From: JARDZU01 sp963730285
Lineage (GTDB): Bacteria > Actinomycetota > Acidimicrobiia > Spongiisociales > ZC4RG35
Direction of reading: 5' to 3'
NCBI GenBank assembly: GCA_963730285.1
Contig: CAVSQY010000009.1
Location: forward strand, 62,001-126,000
DNA: 64,000 bases
Part shown: positions 31,446 through 39,858 of the stretch, one piece after another
Numbering within the stretch: the stretch's first letter is position 1
Layout: the number at the start of each line of letters is the position of its first letter
Translations under genes and position numbers: made by a program
The notes under the pieces: generated by a model
Seen by the model: only the letters and a program-made list of their open reading frames with translations
Databases searched by the model: none
Told to the model about the DNA's origin: nothing

Positions 31446-32867
31446 CTAGATCAAGTACTGGTTGGCACCGCGGCGCAGATAGCGGCCGTCGCCTGCGGTC
31501 CCGAAGTAGGAGCCATCATCGATCAGGGTCTTTCCGCGGCTTAGAACCGTCTCGACCTTGCCGGTGATCTCCAAGCCCTCGTAGCACGAGTAGTCGACCC
31601 ACATGTGATGGGTCTCGGCCGAGATGACATGACTTTCATCGGGGTTGAAGACCACGATGTCCGCATCGGAACCGACTGCGATCGTGCCCTTTTGCGGGTA
31701 TAGCCCGAACATCTTGGCGGGTGTGGTCGCGGTTATCTCCACATACCGGTTCAGGTCGAGCCGCCCTTCGTGGACGCCACCGTGATAGATCAGCTCCATA
31801 CGGTGCTCGACGCCAGGAAGGCCGTTCGGTATCTGGGCGAAAGAGTCCCTTCCCAGTTGTTTCTGGGTGCCGAACTTGGGGTGATCTCCCCAGCAGAATG
31901 GGCAATGGTCGGTGGAGACGACTTGCAGGTCGTTGGTGGCGAGACCGGTCCAAAGCGCCTCCTGATGTTCCTCGGCCCGGTCGCGCATCGGTGGGGAGCA
32001 GACGAACTTGGCTCCCTCATATCCATTGCCGAGATCGTCCAATGAGAGGAACAGATACTGGGGACATGTCTCGCCAAAGGCGTTCTGGCCCTCATCCCGG
32101 GCGACGGTCAGCTCGACCAAGGCATCGATGGCCGACATGTGGACTATGTAGACGGGACAGCCGGCCAACTCCGCCAACTTGATCGCCCGATGGGTGGCCT
32201 CCCCCTCGAGGATGGCGGGCCTGGTCAAACCGTGATAGATCGGATCGGTCTCGCCACGGGCCAGCGCCTGCTCTACCAGGACATCGATGGCGATCCCGTT
32301 CTCGGCGTGCATCATGATGGTCGACCCGTTCTCTGACGCTTTCTGCATGGCACGGAAGATCTCTCCGTCGGTGGAGTAGAAGACCCCCGGGTAGGCCATG
32401 AACATCTTGAACGAGGTGACGCCCTCGTCGAGGGCGATGTCCATCTCTTTGAGCGACTGGTCGGTGACGTCGCCGACGATCAGGTGGAACCCGTAGTCGA
32501 TGGCGCAGTTGCCGTCGGCTTTACCCATCCAGGCCTCGAAGCCGTCCATCAGGTTTTGGCCCTTGGCCTGGACGGCAAAGTCGATGATCGTGGTCGTGCC
32601 GCCCCACGCTGCCGCCCGGGTGCCGGTCTCGAACGTGTCGGCGGCGAAGGTGCCTCCGAATGGCAGCTCCATGTGGGTGTGAACGTCGATCCCCCCGGGC
32701 ATCACGAGCTTGCCGGTGGCGTCGATCACCTTGTCGGCGCCCGCCTCCCAGTCATGTGAGCCGGGGGCTGCCAGCGCCACCACCTTCTCGTCCACGATCA
32801 GGACGTCTGAGACTGACTTCTCGATGGCCGTGACGACGGTTCCACCCTTGATGACGGTTCGTGCCAT
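31446..32867 (-). CDS. Dihydropyrimidinase (hydantoinase family)
   Basis: A 473-aa cyclic amidohydrolase that opens dihydrouracil/dihydrothymine or hydantoin rings. Metal ligands are in GGIDVHTHMELPFGG, the carboxylated Lys in GVTSFKMFMAYPGVF, His residues in TIMMHAENG and VYIVHMSA, and the Asp in QVVSTDHCPFCWGDHPKFG. RDSFAQIPNGLPGVEHRMEL is typical of dihydropyrimidinase. It lies 8 bases after the beta-ureidopropionase gene, at the end of an operon starting with ABC transporter genes at 37508. A dihydropyrimidine dehydrogenase (PydA/B) is not in the window. Confidence 0.94.
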   Translation of the reverse strand: MARTVIKGGTVVTAIEKSVSDVLIVDEKVVALAAPGSHDWEAGADKVIDATGKLVMPGGIDVHTHMELPFGGTFAADTFETGTRAAAWGGTTTIIDFAVQAKGQNLMDGFEAWMGKADGNCAIDYGFHLIVGDVTDQSLKEMDIALDEGVTSFKMFMAYPGVFYSTDGEIFRAMQKASENGSTIMMHAENGIAIDVLVEQALARGETDPIYHGLTRPAILEGEATHRAIKLAELAGCPVYIVHMSAIDALVELTVARDEGQNAFGETCPQYLFLSLDDLGNGYEGAKFVCSPPMRDRAEEHQEALWTGLATNDLQVVSTDHCPFCWGDHPKFGTQKQLGRDSFAQIPNGLPGVEHRMELIYHGGVHEGRLDLNRYVEITATTPAKMFGLYPQKGTIAVGSDADIVVFNPDESHVISAETHHMWVDYSCYEGLEITGKVETVLSRGKTLIDDGSYFGTAGDGRYLRRGANQYLI

Positions 32868-32875
32868 CTCTCCTC

Positions 32876-33718
32876 CTATGGTGCGACCAGGTCGCCGTAG
32901 GCGTCAGGTCTGCGATCGCGATAGAAGGCCCACTGCTGACGCACTTCTTCGATCTTGTCCAGATCGAGGTCACGGATGACCAGCTCTTCTTCCGTGTCGG
33001 AGGCGGCGCCATCGACGATCTGGCCTCTGGGATCGACGAAGTAGGAGGACCCGTAGAAGTCATTGTCTCCGAACGGCTCCTTGCCCACGCGGTTGATCGC
33101 TCCGATGTAGTACTCGTTGGCCACGGCGGCGGCCGGTTGTTCGAGATTCCAGAGATACATCGAAAGGCCGCGGCTGGTGGCCGAGGGATTGAATACGATC
33201 TTGGCTCCGTTCAGCCCCAGCGCCCGCCAGCCCTCGGGGAAGTGACGGTCGTAGCAGATGTAGACGCCGATCTTCCCGACCGCGGTGTCGAAGACCGGGT
33301 ATCCCATGTTCCCCGGACGGAAATAGAACTTCTCCCAGAAGCCCTTCACATGAGGGATGTGGTTCTTGCGGTACTTGCCCAGATAGGTTCCGTCGGAGTC
33401 GATCACCGAGGCGGTGTTGTAGTAGAAGCCCTCCTGCTCCATCTCGAATATCGGCACCACGAGGACCATCCCGGTTTCCCTGGCCAGGTCCTGCATGAGC
33501 TTGGTGGTGGGGCCGTCCGGGATGGGCTCGGCGTAACCGAAGTGCTCGTTCTCCTGTACCTGGCAGAAGTAAGGGCCGTAGAACAGCTCCTGGAAGCACA
33601 TGACCTGAGCACCTTGCTTCGCGGCCTCGCGGGCGTAGTCGGCGTTCTTCTTGATCATGGTGTCCTTGTCGCCCGTCCATTCGGTCTGGACGATGGCGGC
33701 CCTGACGACATTTGCCAT
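32876..33718 (-). CDS. Beta-ureidopropionase-type carbon-nitrogen hydrolase
   Basis: A 280-aa nitrilase-superfamily amidase with the Glu-Lys-Cys triad: VMCFQELFYGPYFCQ, YRKNHIPHVKGF and VYICYDRHFPEGWRALG. ATG 33718 follows CAGGAGGTATCGG. The protein ends DKIEEVRQQWAFYRDRRPDA, characteristic of the N-carbamoyl-beta-alanine amidohydrolase branch. It would convert N-carbamoyl-beta-alanine to beta-alanine, carbon dioxide and ammonia, directly after dihydropyrimidinase. It follows the ABC substrate-binding gene, with a strong hairpin in between. Confidence 0.92.
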   Translation of the reverse strand: MANVVRAAIVQTEWTGDKDTMIKKNADYAREAAKQGAQVMCFQELFYGPYFCQVQENEHFGYAEPIPDGPTTKLMQDLARETGMVLVVPIFEMEQEGFYYNTASVIDSDGTYLGKYRKNHIPHVKGFWEKFYFRPGNMGYPVFDTAVGKIGVYICYDRHFPEGWRALGLNGAKIVFNPSATSRGLSMYLWNLEQPAAAVANEYYIGAINRVGKEPFGDNDFYGSSYFVDPRGQIVDGAASDTEEELVIRDLDLDKIEEVRQQWAFYRDRRPDAYGDLVAP

Positions 33719-33759
33719 CCGATACCTCCTGAAGACTGATACGGCCCCAAACCTAGCCC

Positions 33760-33794
33760 GTGCAGTAGGCCACCATGATGGTGGCCTACTGCAC
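33760..33794 (-). repeat. Perfect 16-bp intercistronic hairpin
   Basis: GTGCAGTAGGCCACCA (33760-33775) and TGGTGGCCTACTGCAC (33779-33794) are exact inverted copies separated by three bases. The hairpin lies 11 bases past the stop of the substrate-binding gene and 41 bases before the amidase start, within one operon. There is no T-run on the minus strand. It fits an RNA-stabilising or differential-expression hairpin after an abundant binding protein; partial termination is the alternative. Confidence 0.85.
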
Positions 33795-33805
33795 ACACGC
33801 GTCGG

Positions 33806-34936
33806 CTAGTTGCCGCCCTCTTGCAGCTCGATGTCGTGGCGCTCGAAATCGGCGCCCTTGACGTCCATCGTGCCCTCCAGATTGGAAATCGCCGCCATGG
33901 CCAGATCGGTTCGATAGGCGTTGCCAGGGATCTCCTTGCCTGCCAGCTCCGGGATCTGTTCGGTGGCCACCGAGACCGTCTGATCCCACAGGTCCTTGTT
34001 CATGACCCCGATCCCGTTGGTGGCGGGGAAGATGAGGCCCAAGATCTCGTTCAGTTGCCATTCCTGATGGCTCTGGCCGAGTGTCGAACCGTTGTCGAGA
34101 ACCACTTGCACGCAGTCGTCGAAATTGTCGAGACAGTGGATCCAACCTTCGAACGTGGCGGTGAGGAATCGCACTGCGATGTCCTCGTTGCCAGGCTCGG
34201 CGATCCAGTCGGCATCGACCCACACGGCGTCCTGCAACATGGCGGTGCCCACATCGTTGAAGTCGATCACGTTGAGGTCGGAGGGCTGGTACAGCTCGCC
34301 GGTGTCCGGGTTCACCGCCTCCAGCACCTGGGCATACTCGTTGTAGATCATGGCCTCCGCCGTGTCGATCTCACCGTTGAGCAGGGCGTTCATGGTGAAG
34401 TCCTGACCCACCAACTCGACATCGGGAACACTCAGCTTCGCGATGGTGGCGGTCAACTCGAACTCATTGCCAAACCCCCAGTTGCCCACTTTCTTGCCGG
34501 CCCAGTCCTCCGGAGAGGCGATACCCGAGTCGGCGAATGAGACCTCGAGTGTCCCCGATCGCTCGAAGACCTGGGCGATGTTCACGATGTTGGCGCCGGC
34601 GTCACGTGAGACCAGTGCCTTGGGCACCCAAGCGAGGCCGAATTCTGCCCCACCGGTGGCAAGCACCTGCTGAGGGACGATGTCGACGCCGCCCTCCAGG
34701 ATCTCCACGTTGAGGCATTGATCCTCGTAGAAGCCCTTGTCCAGGGCCACGTAATACCCGGCGAACTGCGACTGGGCGAACCACTGCAGCTGAACCCGGA
34801 CATCGTCCGGGGTGGTGCACTGCTCGGCCGCTGCGGTGGTGCTCGTGTCGGAGCTCGATCCTCCCCCACAGGCTGCCAGCACCATCGCCAACACTGCCGA
34901 CCACATGGCGATCTGACGCCATTTGCCAACCCTCAT
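33806..34936 (-). CDS. ABC transporter substrate-binding lipoprotein (NMT1/THI5-like)
   Basis: A 376-aa lipoprotein with signal and lipobox (MWSAVLAMVLAACGGGS) followed by a Ser/Thr linker. VRVQLQWFAQSQFAGYYVAL and GFYEDQCLNVEILEGGVDIV are the NMT1/THI5-like opening, as in proteins that bind hydroxymethylpyrimidine, riboflavin or similar rings. A Cys pair in HCLDNFDDCVQVV may form a disulfide. It belongs to a four-gene uptake system with two permeases and an ATPase, upstream of pyrimidine-ring hydrolases. A pyrimidine or related heterocycle is the likely ligand, by inference. ATG 34936 is preceded by CCGAGGAGGAATTGA, an excellent ribosome site. Confidence 0.9.
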   Translation of the reverse strand: MRVGKWRQIAMWSAVLAMVLAACGGGSSSDTSTTAAAEQCTTPDDVRVQLQWFAQSQFAGYYVALDKGFYEDQCLNVEILEGGVDIVPQQVLATGGAEFGLAWVPKALVSRDAGANIVNIAQVFERSGTLEVSFADSGIASPEDWAGKKVGNWGFGNEFELTATIAKLSVPDVELVGQDFTMNALLNGEIDTAEAMIYNEYAQVLEAVNPDTGELYQPSDLNVIDFNDVGTAMLQDAVWVDADWIAEPGNEDIAVRFLTATFEGWIHCLDNFDDCVQVVLDNGSTLGQSHQEWQLNEILGLIFPATNGIGVMNKDLWDQTVSVATEQIPELAGKEIPGNAYRTDLAMAAISNLEGTMDVKGADFERHDIELQEGGN

Positions 34937-35011
34937 TCAATTCCTCCTCGGTCCAGGGATCGCGACACCATATCGGTCAGGCCCGACACGCGTCGCCCCA
35001 ATTGGCCGACT

Positions 35012-35881
35012 TCAATTGCCGGCGCGCAGCGAGACATGCCAGGGCATGAACAGCCTCTCGGCTGCAAGCACCAGCAAGTAGAAGACCACCCCGAGTATCG
35101 AAGCGACCAGGATGGCCGCCCAGGCGTCGGGGAATTGGAAGAGATTCGCCCGATTCACGATGTACTGGCCCAGAACGTCTTGAGGACCGCCGAAATACTC
35201 CGCAACGATGGCTGCGATCAGCGAGAGAGCACTGGCCACCTTGATCGAGGCGAAGAAGAAGGGAAGTGACCGCGGCACCCGCACCCGCCGCGTCACCTGG
35301 GACGGGGTGGCAGCAAGGGACCTCATCAGCTCAAGCTCGGAGGGTTCGACCTCGATCAGGCCCCGAGTGGTGTTGATCATCACCGGCAAGTAGACGACCA
35401 CCGCCACCACCGCCATTTTCGAGACCGGGCTGGTGATGGTGAACCAGTTGTTGAATATCGGGGCGAGGGCCACGATCGGAGTCGCGTTGGCAGCTATCGC
35501 CAGCGGCAGGACGCCCTGACGAAACCCAATCCAGCGCGCCGCCGCCAGGGAAGTGACGATGGCGAGTGTCACTCCGATGAGAAAGCCACCGGCCGCCTCG
35601 AAGAGTGTGCGAAACCCGGCGCTCCAGATCACACCGGCGGTCTCGACAAAACTGGAGATCACTTCGCTCGGCTTGGGCAGGACGAACGTCTCAACGTGCA
35701 ATAAGCGAGTCAAGCCTTCCCAGGCCAGAACCACCAGGACGAAGGAGACGAACGCAGGCATGTACTCACCAAGGCCCCGTCTGATCGAGGCCCCCATGCT
35801 CTGAGATGGAACACCGTCCTCGAAGGCGGCAAACACATCGGTGGCGGCCGACTCCTGGATGATGTCGTCACGATCGGTCAC
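35012..35881 (-). CDS. ABC transporter permease
   Basis: A 289-aa SsuC/TauC-type permease with about six membrane helices. The EAA loop region reads ELELMRSLAATPSQVTRRVR followed by VPRSLPFFFASIKVASALSL, which contacts the ATPase. The N-terminal 40 residues are hydrophilic. Its start overlaps the ATPase stop by 4 bases (ATGA at 35878-35881). With the second permease at 36660 it likely forms a heterodimer. Confidence 0.92.
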   Translation of the reverse strand: MTDRDDIIQESAATDVFAAFEDGVPSQSMGASIRRGLGEYMPAFVSFVLVVLAWEGLTRLLHVETFVLPKPSEVISSFVETAGVIWSAGFRTLFEAAGGFLIGVTLAIVTSLAAARWIGFRQGVLPLAIAANATPIVALAPIFNNWFTITSPVSKMAVVAVVVYLPVMINTTRGLIEVEPSELELMRSLAATPSQVTRRVRVPRSLPFFFASIKVASALSLIAAIVAEYFGGPQDVLGQYIVNRANLFQFPDAWAAILVASILGVVFYLLVLAAERLFMPWHVSLRAGN

Positions 35882-36663
35882 AGCGTTGGCCCCCGATCGC
35901 CACGTCGCAAAGCCTCTCTCACCTCCGTGATCAGGTCGAAATAGGCAGAATCCCCCCTGGTGTCCTGGGTACGGCTACTAGGCAGGTCGATGGTGATCCG
36001 CTCGCTTATGTGACCGGGGCGCGGAGTCATGACCACCACTCTCGTCGACAGGAAGACAGCCTCAGGTATCGAGTGCGTGACGAAGACAACACTGGTCTCG
36101 GTCTCTTCCCAGAGTCTGAGCACCTCCTGCTGCATGAGCTCTCTAGTCATCTCGTCTAGGGCCCCGAACGGCTCATCCATCAACAGAAGCGACGGCCTGA
36201 ACGCCAGCGCTCTTGCGATGGCGACCCGCTGTTGCATCCCACCCGAAAGCTGCCACGGGTAGTGCCCTGCAAACGACGACAGCTGGACCAGATCGAGCAT
36301 CGCGGTGGCACGCTCACCACGCTCGTCGCCGCCGAAATCCATGATCTCGAGAGGAAGCTCGACGTTCTTTTGCACCGTTCTCCAATCGAGGAGGGTGGAC
36401 GACTGAAAGACGATCCCGTAGTCGCGATCGAGTCTCGCCTGCCGGGGGGTCTTCCCGTTCACAGTGAGTGAGCCCTCCGTGGGGTCGACCAGGTCACCGA
36501 TCAGCCTCAACAGGGTGGACTTGCCACATCCGGACGGGCCGATCAGCGACACGAAGTCACCGCGTTCGATCTCGAGATCGATTCCGGCCAGTGCTTGCAC
36601 CTGCTCCGACCCCGAGCCAAAGGTCTTGCCCACGCCCTTGGCGCTGACCACGTGGTCGGTCAT
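35878..36663 (-). CDS. ABC transporter ATP-binding protein
   Basis: A 261-aa ATPase of the nitrate/taurine/thiamine-precursor class. Walker A is LIGPSGCGKSTLLRL, the Q loop GIVFQSSTLLDWRTV, the signature YPWQLSGGMQQRVAIARALA, Walker B LLLMDEPFGALDE and the H loop VVFVTHSIPEAVFLS. It overlaps both neighbouring permease genes by 4 bases, so the three are translated as a set. It powers uptake with the binding protein at 33806. Confidence 0.95.
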   Translation of the reverse strand: MTDHVVSAKGVGKTFGSGSEQVQALAGIDLEIERGDFVSLIGPSGCGKSTLLRLIGDLVDPTEGSLTVNGKTPRQARLDRDYGIVFQSSTLLDWRTVQKNVELPLEIMDFGGDERGERATAMLDLVQLSSFAGHYPWQLSGGMQQRVAIARALAFRPSLLLMDEPFGALDEMTRELMQQEVLRLWEETETSVVFVTHSIPEAVFLSTRVVVMTPRPGHISERITIDLPSSRTQDTRGDSAYFDLITEVREALRRGDRGPTL

Positions 36664-37508
36664 GCCGCTTCCCTCTTGCGCCCCGCCACCCAGCGATGCT
36701 CTCCATAGGTGACGAGCCCTACGAACAGCATCCCCGAGAGGCCGGCAATCAGAACCGCGGCGAACAGCTTCTCGGGGGCGGCTGTGAATTGCTGTGAGAA
36801 CTGGAGCAGATCCCGGCCCAGACCACCTCGGAAACCGGCAGGCAACTCACCGACGATGGCCCCAATCACACTCGCAGCGGCCGAGACCTTGAGAGCGGTG
36901 AAGATGAATGGCATCGCGGCCGGCACCTGAAGCTTCCAAAGCGTTTCGCGGGAGGAACTGGCGTAGCTCCTCATCAGTTCGAGGGCGGTTGTTTGGGGCG
37001 ACCGAAGCCCACGGAGAGTGTTGATGGCCACAGGGAAGAAAGTCAGATAGGCAGCGATGATCGACACCGTCATCCACTGGGGCACATCGAGCCGGCCGCC
37101 CCAAACCACCACCATCGGGGCGATTGCCAGGATTGGGACTGTCTGGGATGCCACCACATAGGGCATGAAAGCTCGCTCAGCGGTGCGGGATCGCACAAAG
37201 AGCACACCCAACCCGAACCCGATCGATCCACCAACCAGAAAACCGACCAGAGCCTCCCTCAAGGTGAGCAGGGCCGCCCTGGCCTCCACAAAGATGAGCG
37301 GAGGTCCGTTTCTCTGTGCCGGCTCGAAGAGTTGGAACAGGATGTCCCAACCATGCGGCATGGTCCGATTGTCGGGTCGGACCGGCCACTCCCATCCCGC
37401 TGCCGACCAGACCACCTTGTAGACCTCCCAGAGGACCACACACACCGCCAGCACAGCAAGCATGCTCGAGCTGTTGCGCCTCAGACGGGACATTGTGGGG
37501 GAGGCCAT
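36660..37508 (-). CDS. ABC transporter permease, first gene of the uptake operon
   Basis: A 282-aa permease paralogous to that at 35012. The EAA loop reads ALELMRSYASSSRETLWKLQ followed by VPAAMPFIFTALKVSAAASV. About six helices are visible. ATG 37508 has a poor ribosome site; ATG 37493 (MSRLRRNSS) is an alternative start five codons in. The gene opens a run of six co-directional genes ending with dihydropyrimidinase. The 110 bases to the divergent desaturase-like gene should hold its promoter, but I found no clear one. Confidence 0.92.
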   Translation of the reverse strand: MASPTMSRLRRNSSSMLAVLAVCVVLWEVYKVVWSAAGWEWPVRPDNRTMPHGWDILFQLFEPAQRNGPPLIFVEARAALLTLREALVGFLVGGSIGFGLGVLFVRSRTAERAFMPYVVASQTVPILAIAPMVVVWGGRLDVPQWMTVSIIAAYLTFFPVAINTLRGLRSPQTTALELMRSYASSSRETLWKLQVPAAMPFIFTALKVSAAASVIGAIVGELPAGFRGGLGRDLLQFSQQFTAAPEKLFAAVLIAGLSGMLFVGLVTYGEHRWVAGRKREAA

Positions 37509-37618
37509 GGCGGCGAGACTTTACTGGCCGCCCGGGACGGTCGCCCGGCGGCGTCAGCAGGGCGACAGCCTTTCACCTAGTACCCTCTTGCTCACACGAC
37601 CGAACGGATCACCACCAA

Positions 37619-38521
37619 ATGCCCTACAGCGAGCACTACGAGCTGATCGAGGCGATCGAAGGCGACGTAGCCCGATTGACCGAGGACCATCTTGCGAGAA
37701 GGGCAGATTGGTACTTCCACGACATCGTCCCCTGGGAGCGCGGAGAGAGCTTCCGGGACAAGCCATGGGACGTCTCTCAATGCACGATCTCCGAGAATGC
37801 CCGGACCTCCCTGGTCTTGAACCTCCTGACAGAGGACAACCTCCCCTATTACCACTCCCTCATCGAGCGGCACATGCCGAGGACGTCTGCTTTTTCCACA
37901 TGGAACCATCTCTGGACCGCAGAGGAGGGTCAGCACGCCATCGCCATACGCAGTTATCTCCTCACCTCGCGTAATTGCGATCCCGATCAGCTGGAGGACG
38001 ATCGCAAGGCGACCATGGTCAACGGGTACCAACCGTCCTACGAGGACCCGACCGAGATCTTCGCCTACACCGCGACACAAGAATTGGCGACGCGTATCAG
38101 CCATCGCAACGCCGGCAAGATCACCGATGATCCGGCTGCCTTCGAGTTGATGCGGAACATCGCGACAGATGAGAACCACCACTTCATCTTCTATAAGGGC
38201 GTCATGCAGGCGATGATCGACAATGCCCCAGAGCTGGTCCTGGGTGGCATCCACAGCGTCTTTGACAACTTCCAGATGCCGGGTGTCGCGATGCCCAACT
38301 TCCTGCGGCGATCCATCGACGTGGCTAAGGCCGGCGTCTACAACCTTCGGATCCATCATGACCGGGTCGTCCTCCCCTTGATCAAGGAGTGGAAGATCGC
38401 CGACCTGACCGGGCTCAGGCCGGCCGCCGCCGAGCTTCAGGAAAAGATCATGGCCCTTCCTGAGCAGATCATGGCCAAAGCCGAGATCTTCGAGAGGCGC
38501 GTCGGCATCGCCTTCGCCTGA
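37619..38521 (+). CDS. Acyl-ACP desaturase-like diiron protein
   Basis: A 300-aa ferritin-like helical protein of the plant-type acyl-ACP desaturase family, as in actinobacterial DesA-like proteins. Iron ligands are in LLTEDNLPYYHSLIE, WTAEEGQHAIAIR (EExxH) and IATDENHHFIFYKG (DExxH). Soluble acyl-ACP desaturases put a double bond in a fatty acyl chain on its carrier, with ferredoxin as electron source. ATG 37619 begins MPYSEHYELIEAIEGDVARL; longer frames do not fit. It leads a stretch rich in lipid-related genes (to 46584). Confidence 0.9.
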   Translation: MPYSEHYELIEAIEGDVARLTEDHLARRADWYFHDIVPWERGESFRDKPWDVSQCTISENARTSLVLNLLTEDNLPYYHSLIERHMPRTSAFSTWNHLWTAEEGQHAIAIRSYLLTSRNCDPDQLEDDRKATMVNGYQPSYEDPTEIFAYTATQELATRISHRNAGKITDDPAAFELMRNIATDENHHFIFYKGVMQAMIDNAPELVLGGIHSVFDNFQMPGVAMPNFLRRSIDVAKAGVYNLRIHHDRVVLPLIKEWKIADLTGLRPAAAELQEKIMALPEQIMAKAEIFERRVGIAFA

Positions 38522-38528
38522 CCACACG

Positions 38529-39848
38529 TCAATGCCCGACCGACCTTGGCTCGTCGGTCGGATCGGGAAGACCGGGTCGGGGCACATGACCGATCCGCGT
38601 GCGATCCAGCTTGGTCGCCGTGGGCAAGAACCCGAGGGCGATGACAGCCAAAGCCAAGCCCGCATAGATCAGGGTTCGCTGCACCCCAAACGATCCTGCC
38701 AGCACAGGTGCAATGGCCAGCGGCATCAGATGGCCCACCTCGGAGTGAACCTGGGTCACCCCGGTGATTCTGCCCATCATCTCATCAGGGGTGTTCAACT
38801 GGATGAGCGTCCTCAGCAATGGGGCCATGACACCGATGAGCAGCCCCCAGAACACACCCGCAATGACCACGATCCTGAGCTGGTCTGTCCCGACGTAGGC
38901 GAGAACGCCCACCGCATTCAGCGCCACGATGACCACCAGGGACCGAGCAGTCCGATATCGCTCCGGTAGCCGGCTCCCGAGCAATGTCCCGGTTACCAGC
39001 CCGAGGCCAAAGATGGAGTTGACCCATCCCAGAGTCTCAGGCTGAACCAGGAGGATGTCGCGATAGAACAGCGGTTCGAGCGCGGAGAACGTGCCAAAGA
39101 GGATCCAGATCGTCGATCCAAGCAGGACATAGAAACGGACCCTCTGGTGCGAGTACGCGAAAGAGAAGCCCTTTCGCAGCTCGGACAGGCCGCCTGTTCT
39201 CTCTTCGCCTCCCTTGCCCAGCTGCCTGATCGAAACCGGGACCATAACGACTGCGGCAACCGCAGACGTAGCCGCGTCGAGGACGAATATCCCGTCGAGG
39301 CCGACGGTGGCGGCGATGATCGCCCCGAGACCAGGGCCGACGACGAATGCCGCCCACGAGGCCCCCTCGATATATCCATTGATACGGGCAAGCCGACCGC
39401 TGTCGTCGGTGAGAAACGGGGCGAATGACGAGATGGCGGTGAACACCGGGGTTCCTACGAGACCAAGGGCGAATGAGGCGACTACCAAAGATGGCAATGT
39501 GTCGGCGAACACCATCGAGATCGCCACCGGGACGAACATCAACTCGCCCACGATCAGAACCCGACGAGGATCGAACCGATCCACCAGCACCCCTGCGATC
39601 GCCGACCCGATCAATGACGCAACCCCGAGCGCCGCCATCACGGCGGCCACGCCACTGGCCGAGGCCTCCAAGGCAAAGGCGGCCTTGCCCCAGATACCTA
39701 CGAAGAACGCGGCCTCGCCCCCTATTCGCGATATGAATCGGGCAAGAACAACTCGTCGAACATCTCGATCGACCCACATCGGCGGGACGCTAACCAGGGT
39801 CACCAGGGGATCACGCCGAATTCTCGATGTCATACCCGCCAGGGCCAT
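38529..39848 (-). CDS. Major facilitator superfamily transporter
   Basis: A 439-aa membrane protein with about twelve hydrophobic spans. VLVDRFDPRRVLIVGELMFV is the loop 2-3 motif of MFS exporters, and the second half has RLPERYRTARSLVVIVALNA. It resembles MFS_3/EntS-type efflux carriers of small molecules or siderophores. The cytoplasmic ends are short; the N-terminal basic leader (SRIRRDP) precedes VDRDVRRVVLARFISRIGGE. No substrate can be assigned. It converges with the desaturase-like gene (7-base gap) and is divergent from the winged-helix gene. Confidence 0.88.
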   Translation of the reverse strand: MALAGMTSRIRRDPLVTLVSVPPMWVDRDVRRVVLARFISRIGGEAAFFVGIWGKAAFALEASASGVAAVMAALGVASLIGSAIAGVLVDRFDPRRVLIVGELMFVPVAISMVFADTLPSLVVASFALGLVGTPVFTAISSFAPFLTDDSGRLARINGYIEGASWAAFVVGPGLGAIIAATVGLDGIFVLDAATSAVAAVVMVPVSIRQLGKGGEERTGGLSELRKGFSFAYSHQRVRFYVLLGSTIWILFGTFSALEPLFYRDILLVQPETLGWVNSIFGLGLVTGTLLGSRLPERYRTARSLVVIVALNAVGVLAYVGTDQLRIVVIAGVFWGLLIGVMAPLLRTLIQLNTPDEMMGRITGVTQVHSEVGHLMPLAIAPVLAGSFGVQRTLIYAGLALAVIALGFLPTATKLDRTRIGHVPRPGLPDPTDEPRSVGH

Positions 39849-39858
39849 TTAGGTTCTC

